From Pseudobdellovibrionaceae bacterium (GTDB taxonomy: Bacteria; Bdellovibrionota; FAC87; UBA2466; JACKAF01): a DNA stretch of 64,000 nucleotides. The stretch's first letter is position 1, and every line of letters begins with the position of its first letter. Below, one piece after another: positions 17,560-26,930 of the stretch. Location: contig JACKAF010000001.1 in the NCBI GenBank assembly GCA_020635235.1, positions 62,001-126,000 of the forward strand. Reading direction: 5' to 3'. The notes under the pieces were generated by a model. The model had not been told where the DNA came from, did no database searches, and was given only the letters and a program-made list of their open reading frames with translations. Made by a program: the position numbers and the translations under genes.

Positions 17560-19493
17560 TGAAAGCACTTCTATTTTCCCTAGGTCTACTGCTGGTCCTG
17601 GCGTCGTGCGCTCCCAGCCAAATTCAATCTGAACCCATTGAGACGCTGCAGCCATCCGGAATTCCGACGACCGGGAAAAAAACAGCCGATTGGCAGATGT
17701 TTTTTCAGGCCGAGCAGGCCTATTCATTCAAACGCTATGATCAGGCGGCAAACCTATATAATGTGGCTCGGAGTAAAAATCCGCGAAGCCGAGTGCACTT
17801 GATCGCTACCTACCGACTGGGCACGATCTACTACACGCTTGGCCAATACCGAAAAGCTTCTTCCGAATTCAAGTACTTGCTGGAAAAGTTTCCGCGAACC
17901 GATCTGAGCTTTGACGCCACCTACAACTTGGCTGCGTCCGAATTTCAACAACGCAACTACGAAGTGGCCTACGAAACATTGGCGCGCCTCGAACCAGGCG
18001 AGATCGAAGCGCAAGGCGCCGCCCGGGCCTCCATGATCTATCGCCTTACCGCTCTTGCAGCGACGGGAATCCGAAACTACTCGGGCGCTATCGTCGCTTA
18101 CGCGGCACAGGCCCAACTTCCTATTGGAGATGGTCACCGTTCAAAGATTCAGTCTCGAATAGATCGTTTGCTAGAACGTATTGAATCCCGCACGGAACTG
18201 GAGAAATTGCTCGCCGCAGTAAGCGAACCCACGACACGGGCGCACATCACGGAGCGCTTGGAAGGCCTCGGCGGCAGTGCCGTCGCAAAAGGCGGCGCTC
18301 CTGTGTCTGAAGAACAAGAAAGTTTTCAAAGTGGCAGCGCCGGTTCGACTGCAGATCAAAGCCATATCGGCGTCATCCTTCCACTTACCGGGCGCTGGGC
18401 ACCTTTCGGAAAGCGGGCCCTGGACGCGATCTTACTTGCTACAAAAAAACTCAAAGACGAACACCGCTTGGCGTTCAAAGTGTTCATTCAAGATACCGGA
18501 AGCAATCCGCTCAATGCAGCTAGCGCTGTCGATGAGCTCGTCTACAAGAAAAAGGTATTTGCCATCATTGGCCCCATCAGCTGGAAAGAATCGGTTTCGG
18601 TTGCCCAGCGGGCGGAGAAGCTTGGTGTCGTGGATATGCTGCTGACCCTCAAGGAAGGACTTTCGGCCAAAGGAAAGCACTTGTTCCAAAATGGTTTAGT
18701 GGCGCGAGTTCAGTTGGAGAATTTGGTGCGCTACTGTTTTGAGCGCGGAGACTTTCGCCGGTTTGCCATTCTATCGCCCAATGACAGTTTCGGAAGAGAC
18801 ATGGCCCAGCAGTTTTGGACCTTGGCAGAAAACAACGGCGGCAAGATCGTAGCGTATGAAACCTACCCGCCTAACGAAACGGATTTCCAGGGCTATATCC
18901 GTTCGATGGTTGGTCTGGATCGCCCCGAGCTGCGCAAGCCCGAATACGAAGCGATGAAGGCCTTTGAAGAGCAAGAAAATGCCGGAAGACGACGCAAAAT
19001 CACAATGACATTGCGACCCGTTATTGATTTTGACGCGATTTTTGTTCCGGCGGATCCAAAAACGGCCGCACAGATAGCTCCGAGTCTCGCCTACCTGGAC
19101 GTGGTGGGTGTTCCGCTCCTTGGGACATCAGAATGGAATAACCCTCTTTTATATAGCCGCGGTGGAAAATGGGTAGAAGGGGCCTTGTTCCCCGGCGGCA
19201 TCCAGCCCGGAACACAAAACACCCGACAGGCCCGCTTCTTGGAAGACTTCGAAAAAACTTACGGGAATGCGGCCGATCTACTCGCCGCCCAGGCGTATGA
19301 GGCGATGGAGTTGCTAGGACAGGCCATCGCGCGCACCGAATCCTATAACCGAACCGACTTGGCGCAGACACTGGCACAACTCAAGGACATGCCCACGGTC
19401 CTCGGTAACGTCAGCTTTGACGAGACACGCGTAGCCCAACGCACGCTACCCATCTTCAAAATCGAAAGCCGCGGACGCATCACTCCACAGTAG
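17556..19493 (+). CDS. LpoA/LppC-like outer-membrane lipoprotein (TPR plus periplasmic-binding-like domain)
   Basis: 645 residues. A lipoprotein signal ends LASC (Cys18). Residues 45-200 have TPR-like helices (FFQAEQAYSFKRYDQAANLY, TYRLGTIYYTLGQYRKASSE). From about residue 267 a type 1 periplasmic-binding fold begins (HIGVILPLTGRWAPFGKRAL) and continues with AIIGPISWKESVSVAQRA and FAILSPNDSFGRDMAQQF. This two-part layout is that of LpoA/LppC, activators of penicillin-binding protein PBP1A, but the family also contains ABC-type sensors. The overlap with dnaJ puts a cell-wall factor in a chaperone operon. Role in peptidoglycan synthesis is inference. Confidence 0.75.
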   Translation: MMKALLFSLGLLLVLASCAPSQIQSEPIETLQPSGIPTTGKKTADWQMFFQAEQAYSFKRYDQAANLYNVARSKNPRSRVHLIATYRLGTIYYTLGQYRKASSEFKYLLEKFPRTDLSFDATYNLAASEFQQRNYEVAYETLARLEPGEIEAQGAARASMIYRLTALAATGIRNYSGAIVAYAAQAQLPIGDGHRSKIQSRIDRLLERIESRTELEKLLAAVSEPTTRAHITERLEGLGGSAVAKGGAPVSEEQESFQSGSAGSTADQSHIGVILPLTGRWAPFGKRALDAILLATKKLKDEHRLAFKVFIQDTGSNPLNAASAVDELVYKKKVFAIIGPISWKESVSVAQRAEKLGVVDMLLTLKEGLSAKGKHLFQNGLVARVQLENLVRYCFERGDFRRFAILSPNDSFGRDMAQQFWTLAENNGGKIVAYETYPPNETDFQGYIRSMVGLDRPELRKPEYEAMKAFEEQENAGRRRKITMTLRPVIDFDAIFVPADPKTAAQIAPSLAYLDVVGVPLLGTSEWNNPLLYSRGGKWVEGALFPGGIQPGTQNTRQARFLEDFEKTYGNAADLLAAQAYEAMELLGQAIARTESYNRTDLAQTLAQLKDMPTVLGNVSFDETRVAQRTLPIFKIESRGRITPQ

Positions 19494-19675
19494 GTGCAGC
19501 GGGTCATCTCGCCGCGACTCCCTTATGCTAAAATTGGGGAGATTTACCGTTATTTAATTTCCCAGCAATAGGAATCGATCGGCAGCCAGCAGCTCTGTGA
19601 TACGTGTGACCGGTACGTCTGCTCTGGATAGAAGCTGTGCACACCGATCCTCCTTGCCAACAGGAGCACGGGCGT

Positions 19676-20038
19676 ATGAACAAGAAGGACCTTAAGCGAT
19701 TTGGTGAGCGGTTGTTGGAAGAAAAATCCCGCATTCTCAATCATTCGGAACACGTGATCGATGCGGAAATGACCCTGAGTCCCGACGATCTTCCCGACGA
19801 GGTTGATCTTGCCTCCTCCGAGCTCAACCAAAGCATGACGCTTCGCCTCCGGGATCGTGAGCGATCCCTGCTTCAGAAGATCGAGATCGCACTAGCCAAG
19901 ATCGAAGCAGGTACCTTTGGCATCTGCGACGCCTGCGAAGAGCCCATCGAAGTTAAGCGCCTGGAAGCCCGGCCGGTCGCGACACTCTGCATCCAGTGCA
20001 AAGAAGCAGAGGAACGGGATGAGAAAATCTACGCATAA
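19676..20038 (+). CDS. DksA/TraR-family zinc-finger transcription regulator
   Basis: 120 residues from ATG 19676, which has AGGAG nine bases upstream; an in-frame GTG at 19637 would add 13 residues with no support. It shows the coiled-coil tip DDLPDEVDLAS, with the acidic pair used by DksA to act in the RNA polymerase secondary channel, and a C-terminal zinc finger CDACEEPIEVKRLEARPVAT-LCIQC (C-x2-C-x17-C-x2-C). It is shorter than E. coli DksA (151 residues), as in many DksA/TraR relatives. It probably tunes transcription with ppGpp. Confidence 0.88.
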   Translation: MNKKDLKRFGERLLEEKSRILNHSEHVIDAEMTLSPDDLPDEVDLASSELNQSMTLRLRDRERSLLQKIEIALAKIEAGTFGICDACEEPIEVKRLEARPVATLCIQCKEAEERDEKIYA

Positions 20039-20158
20039 GCAACATTAGTAAATAAAAACAAATAGTTAGTGGCACGTATGCGCTCTCCTTATTAATTCAC
20101 TGCATTCAAAACTCCTTTAAATCTCGCTTAAGTGACATCCCCGAAAGGCCGAAAAAAT

Positions 20159-20172
20159 AAGTGGTTCCACTT
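20159..20172. promoter_or_regulatory. Short palindrome upstream of lon
   Basis: AAGTGG-TT-CCACTT is a perfect 6-bp inverted repeat 24 bases before the lon start. It is placed like an operator and has no terminator features. I looked for a sigma-32 type promoter (CTTGAA/CCCCAT) and found only a poor match around CATCCCCGAAA. Confidence 0.3.
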
Positions 20173-20195
20173 AACAACCTTTCAAAGGGTCGCGG

Positions 20196-22655
20196 ATGTC
20201 GACTGAATTCTCTGAAAACAATGAAGAGCCCATAATCCCGGAAGAGCTGCCGTTATTGCCGATCCGTGATGTGGTCGTTTACCCGTACATGATCCTCCCT
20301 CTGTTTGTAGGTAGGGAGTCATCGATCAAAGCCGTGAATGAGGCCTTGAGTAAGGACCGCCTCATCTTCCTGGCTGCGCAAAAGGAGATTACAGACGAAC
20401 ACCCAAGTCCGGATGCTATCTATCCGGTTGGGACCGTCGCGATGATCATGCGCATGCGCCGCCTTCCCGACGGCCGCATCAAAATTTTGGTTCAAGGTCT
20501 GACCAAAGGAACCATCCTTAACTACCCGCAGGAAAAACCTTTTTTTAACGTTCGTATCAAGCAGATCCAAGAGCCTGTGATCACGCGTGAGACTGTAGAA
20601 GTCGAAGCGTTGATGCGTACGGTGAAAGAGCAGCTGGAAAAAGTAATTTCTCTTGGCCGCATGCTCTCGCCCGATATTCTTATGGTCGTGGACGATATCA
20701 ACGACGCCGGACGCCTGGCAGACTTGATCGCTTCCAACTTGGGACTCAAGGTAAACGAAGCACAAGAGATCCTTGAACTCTTCGATCCCGCTGACCGTCT
20801 TAAGAAGATTCATGAAATCCTGGTGAAGGAATTGGAAGTTTTGGCCATGCAGGCCCGAATCCGATCCAACGCTCGCGACGAAATGACCAAGAGTCAGCGC
20901 GAGTACTTCCTTCGCGAGCAGATTCGCGCCATCAAGAATGAACTTGGTGACACCGAATCCAAGACCGAGGAAATTCAGGAACTCCGCAACAAAGTAGAAA
21001 ACAGCAAGATGCCTGATGAAGTACGCGAAGAGGCACTCAAGCAACTTGGCCGCTTGGAACGCATGCATCAAGATGCAAGCGAAGCCACGATCGTCCGTAC
21101 TTACCTTGACTGGCTCATTGAGATTCCATGGGGTGTTTTCACGCACGACACGCTGGATCTGGATGAAGCACAGAAGATCTTGGACGAAGACCACTTCGAC
21201 CTCAAAAAGATTAAGGAACGTATTCTTGAGTTCCTTGCCGTACGCAAGCTGAAGCCAAACATGAAGGGACCTATCCTTTGCTTCGTTGGCCCTCCTGGCG
21301 TCGGTAAGACAAGTTTGGGGAAATCGATCGCTCGTGCGATGGGCCGCAAGTTCATCCGAATTTCGCTCGGCGGTATTCGGGATGAAGCGGACATTCGCGG
21401 TCACCGCCGTACTTACGTCGGTGCACTCCCTGGACGCATCATCCAAGGTTTGAAACAGGCTGGATCGGCCAATCCGATTTTCATGCTGGACGAAATCGAC
21501 AAGCTTGGCGCGGATTTCCGTGGTGACCCGGCTTCCGCATTACTGGAAGTGTTGGATCCTGAGCAGAATTTCAGCTTCCGTGATCACTATTTGAATCTGC
21601 CGTTCGATCTGTCGCACGTGATGTTTATCGCTACAGCGAACCTGATCGATCCCGTGCCTTCGGCCTTGCGTGACCGCATGGAAGTGATTCAGCTCTCCGG
21701 CTACAGCCAGGAAGAAAAGCTGAAAATCACCAAGCAGTTCCTGGTCGAAAAGCAGGCAGAAGAAAATGGTTTGAAGCCCGGTGACTTGCAACTTCCTGAC
21801 GCTGCACTGGCTCGGGTTATCGAGCAGTACACGCAGGAAGCAGGACTGCGCAATCTTGAAAGGCACATTGCAGCCATTTGCCGCAAAGTCGCACGCAAGA
21901 TTGCCAGCGCTAAAGATGGCAAGAGACCCGTCACTGAAATTTCACCCAAAGACGTTCCGAAGTACTTGGGTCCTCCTAAGTACCTCCGTGAAGAAGAACG
22001 CGACATGGATGAAGTGGGCGTGGCGACCGGCCTTGCTTGGACACAGTTCGGGGGAGAAATTCTCAATATCGAAGTGACCAAAATGCGCAAGAACGGTGGG
22101 GGCCTCATACTTACAGGCTCACTAGGCGACGTCATGAAAGAGTCTGCACAGGCCGCACTCAGCTTTGTGCGCACCAATTCCGCGCTCTTTGGCATCTCCG
22201 ACAAGGACTTTGCTCGGTACGAAATCCATGTCCACGTACCCCAAGGCGCTACACCGAAAGACGGTCCGTCCGCCGGTGTCACCCTGACAACCGCCATCAT
22301 CTCGTTGCTCACAGGTAACCCTGTACGCAAAGATGTCGCGATGACAGGTGAAGTGACACTACGCGGGAAAGTACTTCCTGTCGGTGGAATTAAGGAAAAG
22401 GTACTTGCGGCCATGCGGCAAGGCATCAAAACCCTGATTCTTCCGTACAGAAATCAGAAAGACTTGGACGATATTCCGAAGGAAATGCGCAAAAAGGTGA
22501 AGTTTGTCTTCGCCAAGGAACTGGGTGAGGTCCTCAAGGCCGCACTAGTTCATGAACCGGCGGAATGGTCAAAGCAGCTAAGCGATCCAGAACTGGATGG
22601 GCAAGCTGTACCGGCTACGACGCCCCGTTCGGCCAAGTCCTACCACATCGCATAA
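20196..22655 (+). CDS. lon: ATP-dependent protease Lon
   Basis: 819 residues, the normal LonA length. Order: N-terminal substrate domain (LPLLPIRDVVVYPYMILPLF), helical part (QREYFLREQIRAIKNELG), AAA+ module with Walker A GPPGVGKT near residue 365 and Walker B FMLDEIDKL near 428, and the protease domain with catalytic Ser692 in PKDGPSAG and Lys733 in VGGIKEK. It degrades misfolded and regulatory proteins in the cytoplasm. The start ATG follows AAAGGGT at good distance, and a clear terminator follows at 22771. It has its own transcript. Confidence 0.98.
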   Translation: MSTEFSENNEEPIIPEELPLLPIRDVVVYPYMILPLFVGRESSIKAVNEALSKDRLIFLAAQKEITDEHPSPDAIYPVGTVAMIMRMRRLPDGRIKILVQGLTKGTILNYPQEKPFFNVRIKQIQEPVITRETVEVEALMRTVKEQLEKVISLGRMLSPDILMVVDDINDAGRLADLIASNLGLKVNEAQEILELFDPADRLKKIHEILVKELEVLAMQARIRSNARDEMTKSQREYFLREQIRAIKNELGDTESKTEEIQELRNKVENSKMPDEVREEALKQLGRLERMHQDASEATIVRTYLDWLIEIPWGVFTHDTLDLDEAQKILDEDHFDLKKIKERILEFLAVRKLKPNMKGPILCFVGPPGVGKTSLGKSIARAMGRKFIRISLGGIRDEADIRGHRRTYVGALPGRIIQGLKQAGSANPIFMLDEIDKLGADFRGDPASALLEVLDPEQNFSFRDHYLNLPFDLSHVMFIATANLIDPVPSALRDRMEVIQLSGYSQEEKLKITKQFLVEKQAEENGLKPGDLQLPDAALARVIEQYTQEAGLRNLERHIAAICRKVARKIASAKDGKRPVTEISPKDVPKYLGPPKYLREEERDMDEVGVATGLAWTQFGGEILNIEVTKMRKNGGGLILTGSLGDVMKESAQAALSFVRTNSALFGISDKDFARYEIHVHVPQGATPKDGPSAGVTLTTAIISLLTGNPVRKDVAMTGEVTLRGKVLPVGGIKEKVLAAMRQGIKTLILPYRNQKDLDDIPKEMRKKVKFVFAKELGEVLKAALVHEPAEWSKQLSDPELDGQAVPATTPRSAKSYHIA

Positions 22656-22770
22656 CAAGATCGGCTGTTAACAGCTAACACGAGTTTCGTGCGTATTCCG
22701 CCATGGTGGCCCACCGCGCCATAGGGCAGGCTGTTAACACTTGTGCTTCATTTGTTTCCACCTACCAAAA

Positions 22771-22799
22771 AGATCCTTGAAGGATCTGCGCTTTTTTTT
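22771..22799 (+). terminator. Rho-independent terminator after lon
   Basis: AGATCC-TTGAA-GGATCT followed by GCGC and eight T residues. It lies 116 bases after the lon stop. Between them an 11-base sequence GGCTGTTAACA occurs twice (22663-22673 and 22729-22739), of unknown meaning. Confidence 0.75.
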
Positions 22800-22860
22800 A
22801 AATCTGTACTCTCTCGCGGAACGTTAGCTTGAACTTTACTACATGGGTTGGGGGATCTAG

Positions 22861-24420
22861 ATGGGAACAAGACTTTGGCTCCTTGGCGGAGCTCTATTCG
22901 CTTCGCTTTTGACAACGAACACTTTCGCAGCAGCAAAAGTTGATCAAGACGTTCTGGACGACATGGAAAGCAATGAAGTGTCGACCGTAATCATTCACCT
23001 TGATGGTCAGTATGACCTCAAGACGCTTCCGGCGACTTTCGACAGCCGTGAAGCACGCATCGACTATATGGTCGATAAGCTCAAGAAGTTCACCAATGAA
23101 AAATCCACGAGGCTCCGCACGTACCTCACGGATACGGCTGAAGGTGTGCAGGAAGTTACACCTATTTGGATCACAAACTCTTTGCGGGTTCGTGCGCCGG
23201 GCAACGTGATTCGCGAGATCATGGCAATGAACGGTATCGAGCGCATTTCCTTGCACGCTCCAAAAGCACTCGACAAGCTTGGTGAAAGCAACGGCTCCCT
23301 TTTCGCCGATCCCGAAGAAGAAACCAAGATTTCGTGGGGTGTCGAGAAGGTTCGCGCACCTGAACTCTGGGAAAGACAGATCCAAGGTCAAGGCATTAAG
23401 GTCGCGATCATTGACACTGGCATCAATTTCACCCACCCGGATCTGGCGCCTCAGATGTGGCAAAACCCTGGAGAGTCCGGTCTCGACGATGAAGGAAGAG
23501 ACAAAGGGACCAACGGTGTCGATGATGACGGCAACGGATTCATCGATGACGTGATGGGCTACAACTTCGAAGCTAAAAACGGGGATATTTCGGATGATGG
23601 CGGCCACGGCTCAAAAGTCGCGGGCATCGTCGCTGGAAATGGTAGCAAAGGCATCCAAACCGGTGTCGCACCGAAGGCAACAATCGTAGGAATCAAGTCT
23701 TGCTGTGGAAGCGGTACTTCGATTTTCGAATCGAACACCTGGGAAGGAATGCAATACGCCATCCTCACCAAGGTCCGCGTAATCAGCATGTCTCTTAGCG
23801 CAAAGTACTATTCCAATCCAACTTACGACAAATGGCGCCGCGCGAGCGAAGTCATGTTGCAAGCGGGAATCGTACACATCAATTCCGCCGGAAATCTCGG
23901 TTCAGGCAATACACCGAAGAACGTCGGTGCCCCTGCCTCGAATCCTCCTGCATGGCTCCACCCGCTTCAGAAACTCGTGGGCGGGCTGACGGCTATGATC
24001 ACCATTGGTGCAACGGACGAGGACGACAAGTTACGTTCCTACTCCAGCACCGGTCCGGTGAGCTGGGAAAATATCGAAGGTTACGGAGACTACGCGTACG
24101 AAAATGGGGTCAAGATGGGCCTGACCAAGCCCGAAGTCTGCGGACCCAGCGAAGTACCCAGCACCAGTCAGTTTGGCGAAGGCTACACCAATAGCTTTGG
24201 CGGTACCTCCTCGGCAACACCGAACGTTGCCGGAGTGGCCACTCTGCTTCTGTCGGCCCGTCCTGATCTCACTGTAGAGCAGGTCACCGAAACGCTTATG
24301 ATGAGCGCGGTAGAGGTCAATGCAGAGTCCAAATTCGACAATAAGTGCGGTGCGGGACGTGTGGATGCGGTGGCGGCAGTAGATTACGCCAACGCCCACT
24401 TTCGCAAACCCACAGAATAA
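22861..24420 (+). CDS. Secreted subtilisin-like serine protease (S8)
   Basis: 519 residues: signal peptide to about residue 23 (ALFASLLTTNTFAAA), an inhibitory propeptide-like region (VSTVIIHLDGQYDL to residue 150), then the catalytic domain. The triad is Asp185 in VAIIDTGINFTHPDL, His249 in GGHGSKVAGIVAGN and Ser450 in FGGTSSATPNVAG, with the oxyanion Asn in HINSAGN. Asp/Gly-rich DDDGNGFIDD likely binds calcium. It has no C-terminal sorting domain, so it is probably released into the periplasm or medium. It is flanked by terminators on both sides and so is expressed alone. Confidence 0.95.
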   Translation: MGTRLWLLGGALFASLLTTNTFAAAKVDQDVLDDMESNEVSTVIIHLDGQYDLKTLPATFDSREARIDYMVDKLKKFTNEKSTRLRTYLTDTAEGVQEVTPIWITNSLRVRAPGNVIREIMAMNGIERISLHAPKALDKLGESNGSLFADPEEETKISWGVEKVRAPELWERQIQGQGIKVAIIDTGINFTHPDLAPQMWQNPGESGLDDEGRDKGTNGVDDDGNGFIDDVMGYNFEAKNGDISDDGGHGSKVAGIVAGNGSKGIQTGVAPKATIVGIKSCCGSGTSIFESNTWEGMQYAILTKVRVISMSLSAKYYSNPTYDKWRRASEVMLQAGIVHINSAGNLGSGNTPKNVGAPASNPPAWLHPLQKLVGGLTAMITIGATDEDDKLRSYSSTGPVSWENIEGYGDYAYENGVKMGLTKPEVCGPSEVPSTSQFGEGYTNSFGGTSSATPNVAGVATLLLSARPDLTVEQVTETLMMSAVEVNAESKFDNKCGAGRVDAVAAVDYANAHFRKPTE

Positions 24421-24436
24421 TACTCTGTAGAGTTCC

Positions 24437-24473
24437 AAGGGCATCCTTCACTTGAAGGGTGCCCTTTTTTTTT
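24437..24473 (+). terminator. Rho-independent terminator after the subtilase
   Basis: AAGGGCATCCTTCA and TGAAGGGTGCCCTT form a long stem with a very tight loop, followed at once by T residues to 24473. It begins 17 bases after the stop codon. Confidence 0.9.
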
Positions 24474-24528
24474 GAGGGATCCGATCGTAAAATAAGATTT
24501 CTGCCAAAATCCTTATTCGGAGGCTCCC

Positions 24529-25251
24529 TTGAAATTTCGCTTTGTCGTTTTGACCATCGCTGTCATTTTTGCGTCCTGCACAAAAAAAGAAAGCACCGAT
24601 TCCGCACCGGTAGTTGTGGGTGGGCCTCCCGCACTATTGCAGGGCAAAATCACCTATTCCGGAAAAGTCGCAGACCCGAAACCCATCAAGATGGCGGCCG
24701 ATCCAGTATGCAACTCACAAAACAAAGCCAATCCTGCGACTACTGAGACGCTACTGGTGGGCGAAGGGAACGGACTAGCCAACGTGTTTGTCTACGTCGA
24801 GGGAAACTTCAAACCTGCGGAGCCTACCGAATCGGTGGTCTTTGATCAGGCTGGGTGCCGTTACATTCCGCACGTCGTCGGAATCCAAGCAGGCCAAACC
24901 TTACAGATTAAGAACAGCGACTCTACTTTGCACAACGTAAACGCCCAGGCAAAAACCAACTCTAGTTTCAACGTTGGCATGGCAACTCGCGGGCAAGTCG
25001 TCGAAAAGACTTTTAGCCGTCCCGAAGTGATCAAATTCAAGTGCGATGTGCACGGCTGGATGGCGGGCTACGTTGGCGTGGCTGCCCATTCCTTTTTTGC
25101 AGTGACCGACGAAGAAGGATCTTTCACCATTCCCGACGTACCATCAGGCGAATACACTCTGGTACTCTGGCACGAGAAGCTCGGTGAACGCCGCGCTCCG
25201 GTCAATGTCGCGGCAAACGGGCCGGCTTTTCAGTTCGATTATCAGCCCTAG
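24529..25251 (+). CDS. Cupredoxin-fold lipoprotein with a type 1 copper site
   Basis: 240 residues from TTG 24529, placed five bases after GGAGG. The signal ends FASC (Cys17). The central cupredoxin domain has the ligand set His135 (TLHNVNA), Cys172, His175 and Met178 (CDVHGWM), as in plastocyanin-like proteins. A carboxypeptidase-regulatory-like beta domain follows (GSFTIPDVPSGEYTLVLWHE). It is likely a periplasmic electron carrier or copper-binding protein on the outer membrane. Partner enzymes are not adjacent. The copper site is directly visible; its redox partner is unknown. Confidence 0.82.
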   Translation: MKFRFVVLTIAVIFASCTKKESTDSAPVVVGGPPALLQGKITYSGKVADPKPIKMAADPVCNSQNKANPATTETLLVGEGNGLANVFVYVEGNFKPAEPTESVVFDQAGCRYIPHVVGIQAGQTLQIKNSDSTLHNVNAQAKTNSSFNVGMATRGQVVEKTFSRPEVIKFKCDVHGWMAGYVGVAAHSFFAVTDEEGSFTIPDVPSGEYTLVLWHEKLGERRAPVNVAANGPAFQFDYQP

Positions 25252-25325
25252 CCTCGATAAACCACTGAAATTCAAAGCATCTCCCCGATTCCCTGCCATG
25301 CCGCGCCGTGCTATGGCTAAGACTT

Positions 25326-26930
25326 ATGACGGAAAGGGTGCCAGGCTTTTTATCATGTGAGCCCCGTTTGGGAGTTCTACTGGGGCACCAATGCGAGACC
25401 AACGAGAACTACCAACGTACCCTCACTTCAATGCTAAGTTCGGCCATGGTGGTTGTCGGGGCAGACGCCTCAATCCGCGAGTTCAATAGCGGCGCCGAAG
25501 AGCTTTATAAACTTTCCAGAGATGCCGTACTAGGAAACAATTTTTTCGAAACCCTACTACCCGCCGCAGAACGAGCGACTTCGAGGAAGCGCATCAAACA
25601 GGTAATGGCGGGAACACCCACTAGAAACCTACGCAAGATCATTATTCGCAATGACGGTAGCGTTCGTTTTGTTCTTTGGAATATTGACCGTTTTCTAAAC
25701 GAACACGGTGAACCAACGGGTGTGATCGCGATGGCCACAGATATCACCCGACGCTCAGAAATGGAAAAAAGACTTCGGGAAAGTGAAAACCTTTTTCGAA
25801 AGTTTTCGGAAGCTACCTCTGAAGCAGTAGTAATCCACTATGGTGGCACTATCTTGGAGGCCAACCAGCGCGCAGCAAAACTCTATGGTTATGAATTGGA
25901 CGAGCTGAAAGGGATGCACGTCTCCCAGTTCGTCGCGCCCGAATCCCTTGAAGAAACGATGAGGCACATCCAACAGAGAGACGAAAATCCATTTGAACTT
26001 ATGTCCATGCGCAAGGACGGATCGTTTTTTGTCTCTGAGGCAAACGGCCGCAACATCTCCTATAAAGGCAAGTCAGTACGGGTAGTAGCGATACGCGACA
26101 TCACGGCCCAGAAACAGGCGGCCGAACGTTTAAACCGGGCAGTTCAAGACTCTCAACGCGCTAACCGAGCGAAAAGCACGTTTCTCGCCAACATGAGCCA
26201 TGAGATCCGCACACCTTTGACGGCCATCCTGGGATTTTCTGAGATTCTAGAAACAACCGAAGTAAGCCAGCGCGATTTCAAGGATTACATGTCCAGAATT
26301 CGAAGAAACGGCCAACACCTCCTGCACCTCGTGGACGACATCCTGGATCTTACTAAAGTGGAGAGTGGCGTGCTGGAAGTGGAGCGCTCCCGCATTTTGC
26401 TCGGTGAAGCGATTGCCGAAGCGTTTTCACTTTTGCGACAGCGCTTTCATCGGCCTCACGTTAGACTTAATCTCGTCTACCGCGGACTCGTGCCCAGAAC
26501 AGTTGTCACGGATGCGGTGCGATTAAAGCAGATTTTACTCAACGTCGTCGGAAACGCGTTGAAATTCACGGAAACTGGGGAAGTTTTAGTTTCTGTGAGT
26601 GTGGGCAGCTGGCTGGAGAATCTGCGTCGGAAACTAATAATCGAAGTGCGCGACACCGGCTGCGGCCTTACCAAACAGCAAATCGAACGTCTCTTTCGTC
26701 CGTTTACGCAGGCAGATAACTCGACGGCAAGGCGTTACGGGGGATCGGGACTCGGACTTGTGCTTTCGCGCAAGGTAGCAGAGACCTTGGGCGGGAGCTT
26801 GATTCTGGTAGCCTCCCACCCCGGTGAAGGGAGTACTTTTCGGATTAGCTTGGATCCAGGTCCGCTGGACGACACAACAATGGACGCCATCCCTCCAAAT
26901 TTTTTTGCTGAAAACGAGAGCGCGCCGTAA
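25326..26930 (+). CDS. PAS-domain sensor histidine kinase
   Basis: About 534 residues from ATG 25326. Two PAS domains (near 30-150 and 155-275) come first, then the HisKA box with the phospho-acceptor in NMSHEIRTPLTAILGFSEIL and a HATPase_c domain with N-box LLNVVGNALKF, G1 DTGCGLT, F-box LFRPFTQ and G2 GGSGLGL. There is no membrane helix or receiver domain, so it senses a cytoplasmic signal and passes phosphate to a separate regulator. No response regulator is nearby. Its last 86 bases overlap the convergent comF-like gene. Confidence 0.92.
   Translation: MTERVPGFLSCEPRLGVLLGHQCETNENYQRTLTSMLSSAMVVVGADASIREFNSGAEELYKLSRDAVLGNNFFETLLPAAERATSRKRIKQVMAGTPTRNLRKIIIRNDGSVRFVLWNIDRFLNEHGEPTGVIAMATDITRRSEMEKRLRESENLFRKFSEATSEAVVIHYGGTILEANQRAAKLYGYELDELKGMHVSQFVAPESLEETMRHIQQRDENPFELMSMRKDGSFFVSEANGRNISYKGKSVRVVAIRDITAQKQAAERLNRAVQDSQRANRAKSTFLANMSHEIRTPLTAILGFSEILETTEVSQRDFKDYMSRIRRNGQHLLHLVDDILDLTKVESGVLEVERSRILLGEAIAEAFSLLRQRFHRPHVRLNLVYRGLVPRTVVTDAVRLKQILLNVVGNALKFTETGEVLVSVSVGSWLENLRRKLIIEVRDTGCGLTKQQIERLFRPFTQADNSTARRYGGSGLGLVLSRKVAETLGGSLILVASHPGEGSTFRISLDPGPLDDTTMDAIPPNFFAENESAP

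Noticed and set aside
20120..20150. Sigma-32 heat-shock promoter before lon
   Set aside because: Only part of a CCCC-type -10 is present and the -35 spacing does not fit.
20319..21446. 375-codon minus-strand frame inside lon
   Set aside because: It is fully antisense to a conserved Lon sequence and is explained by Lon codon use.
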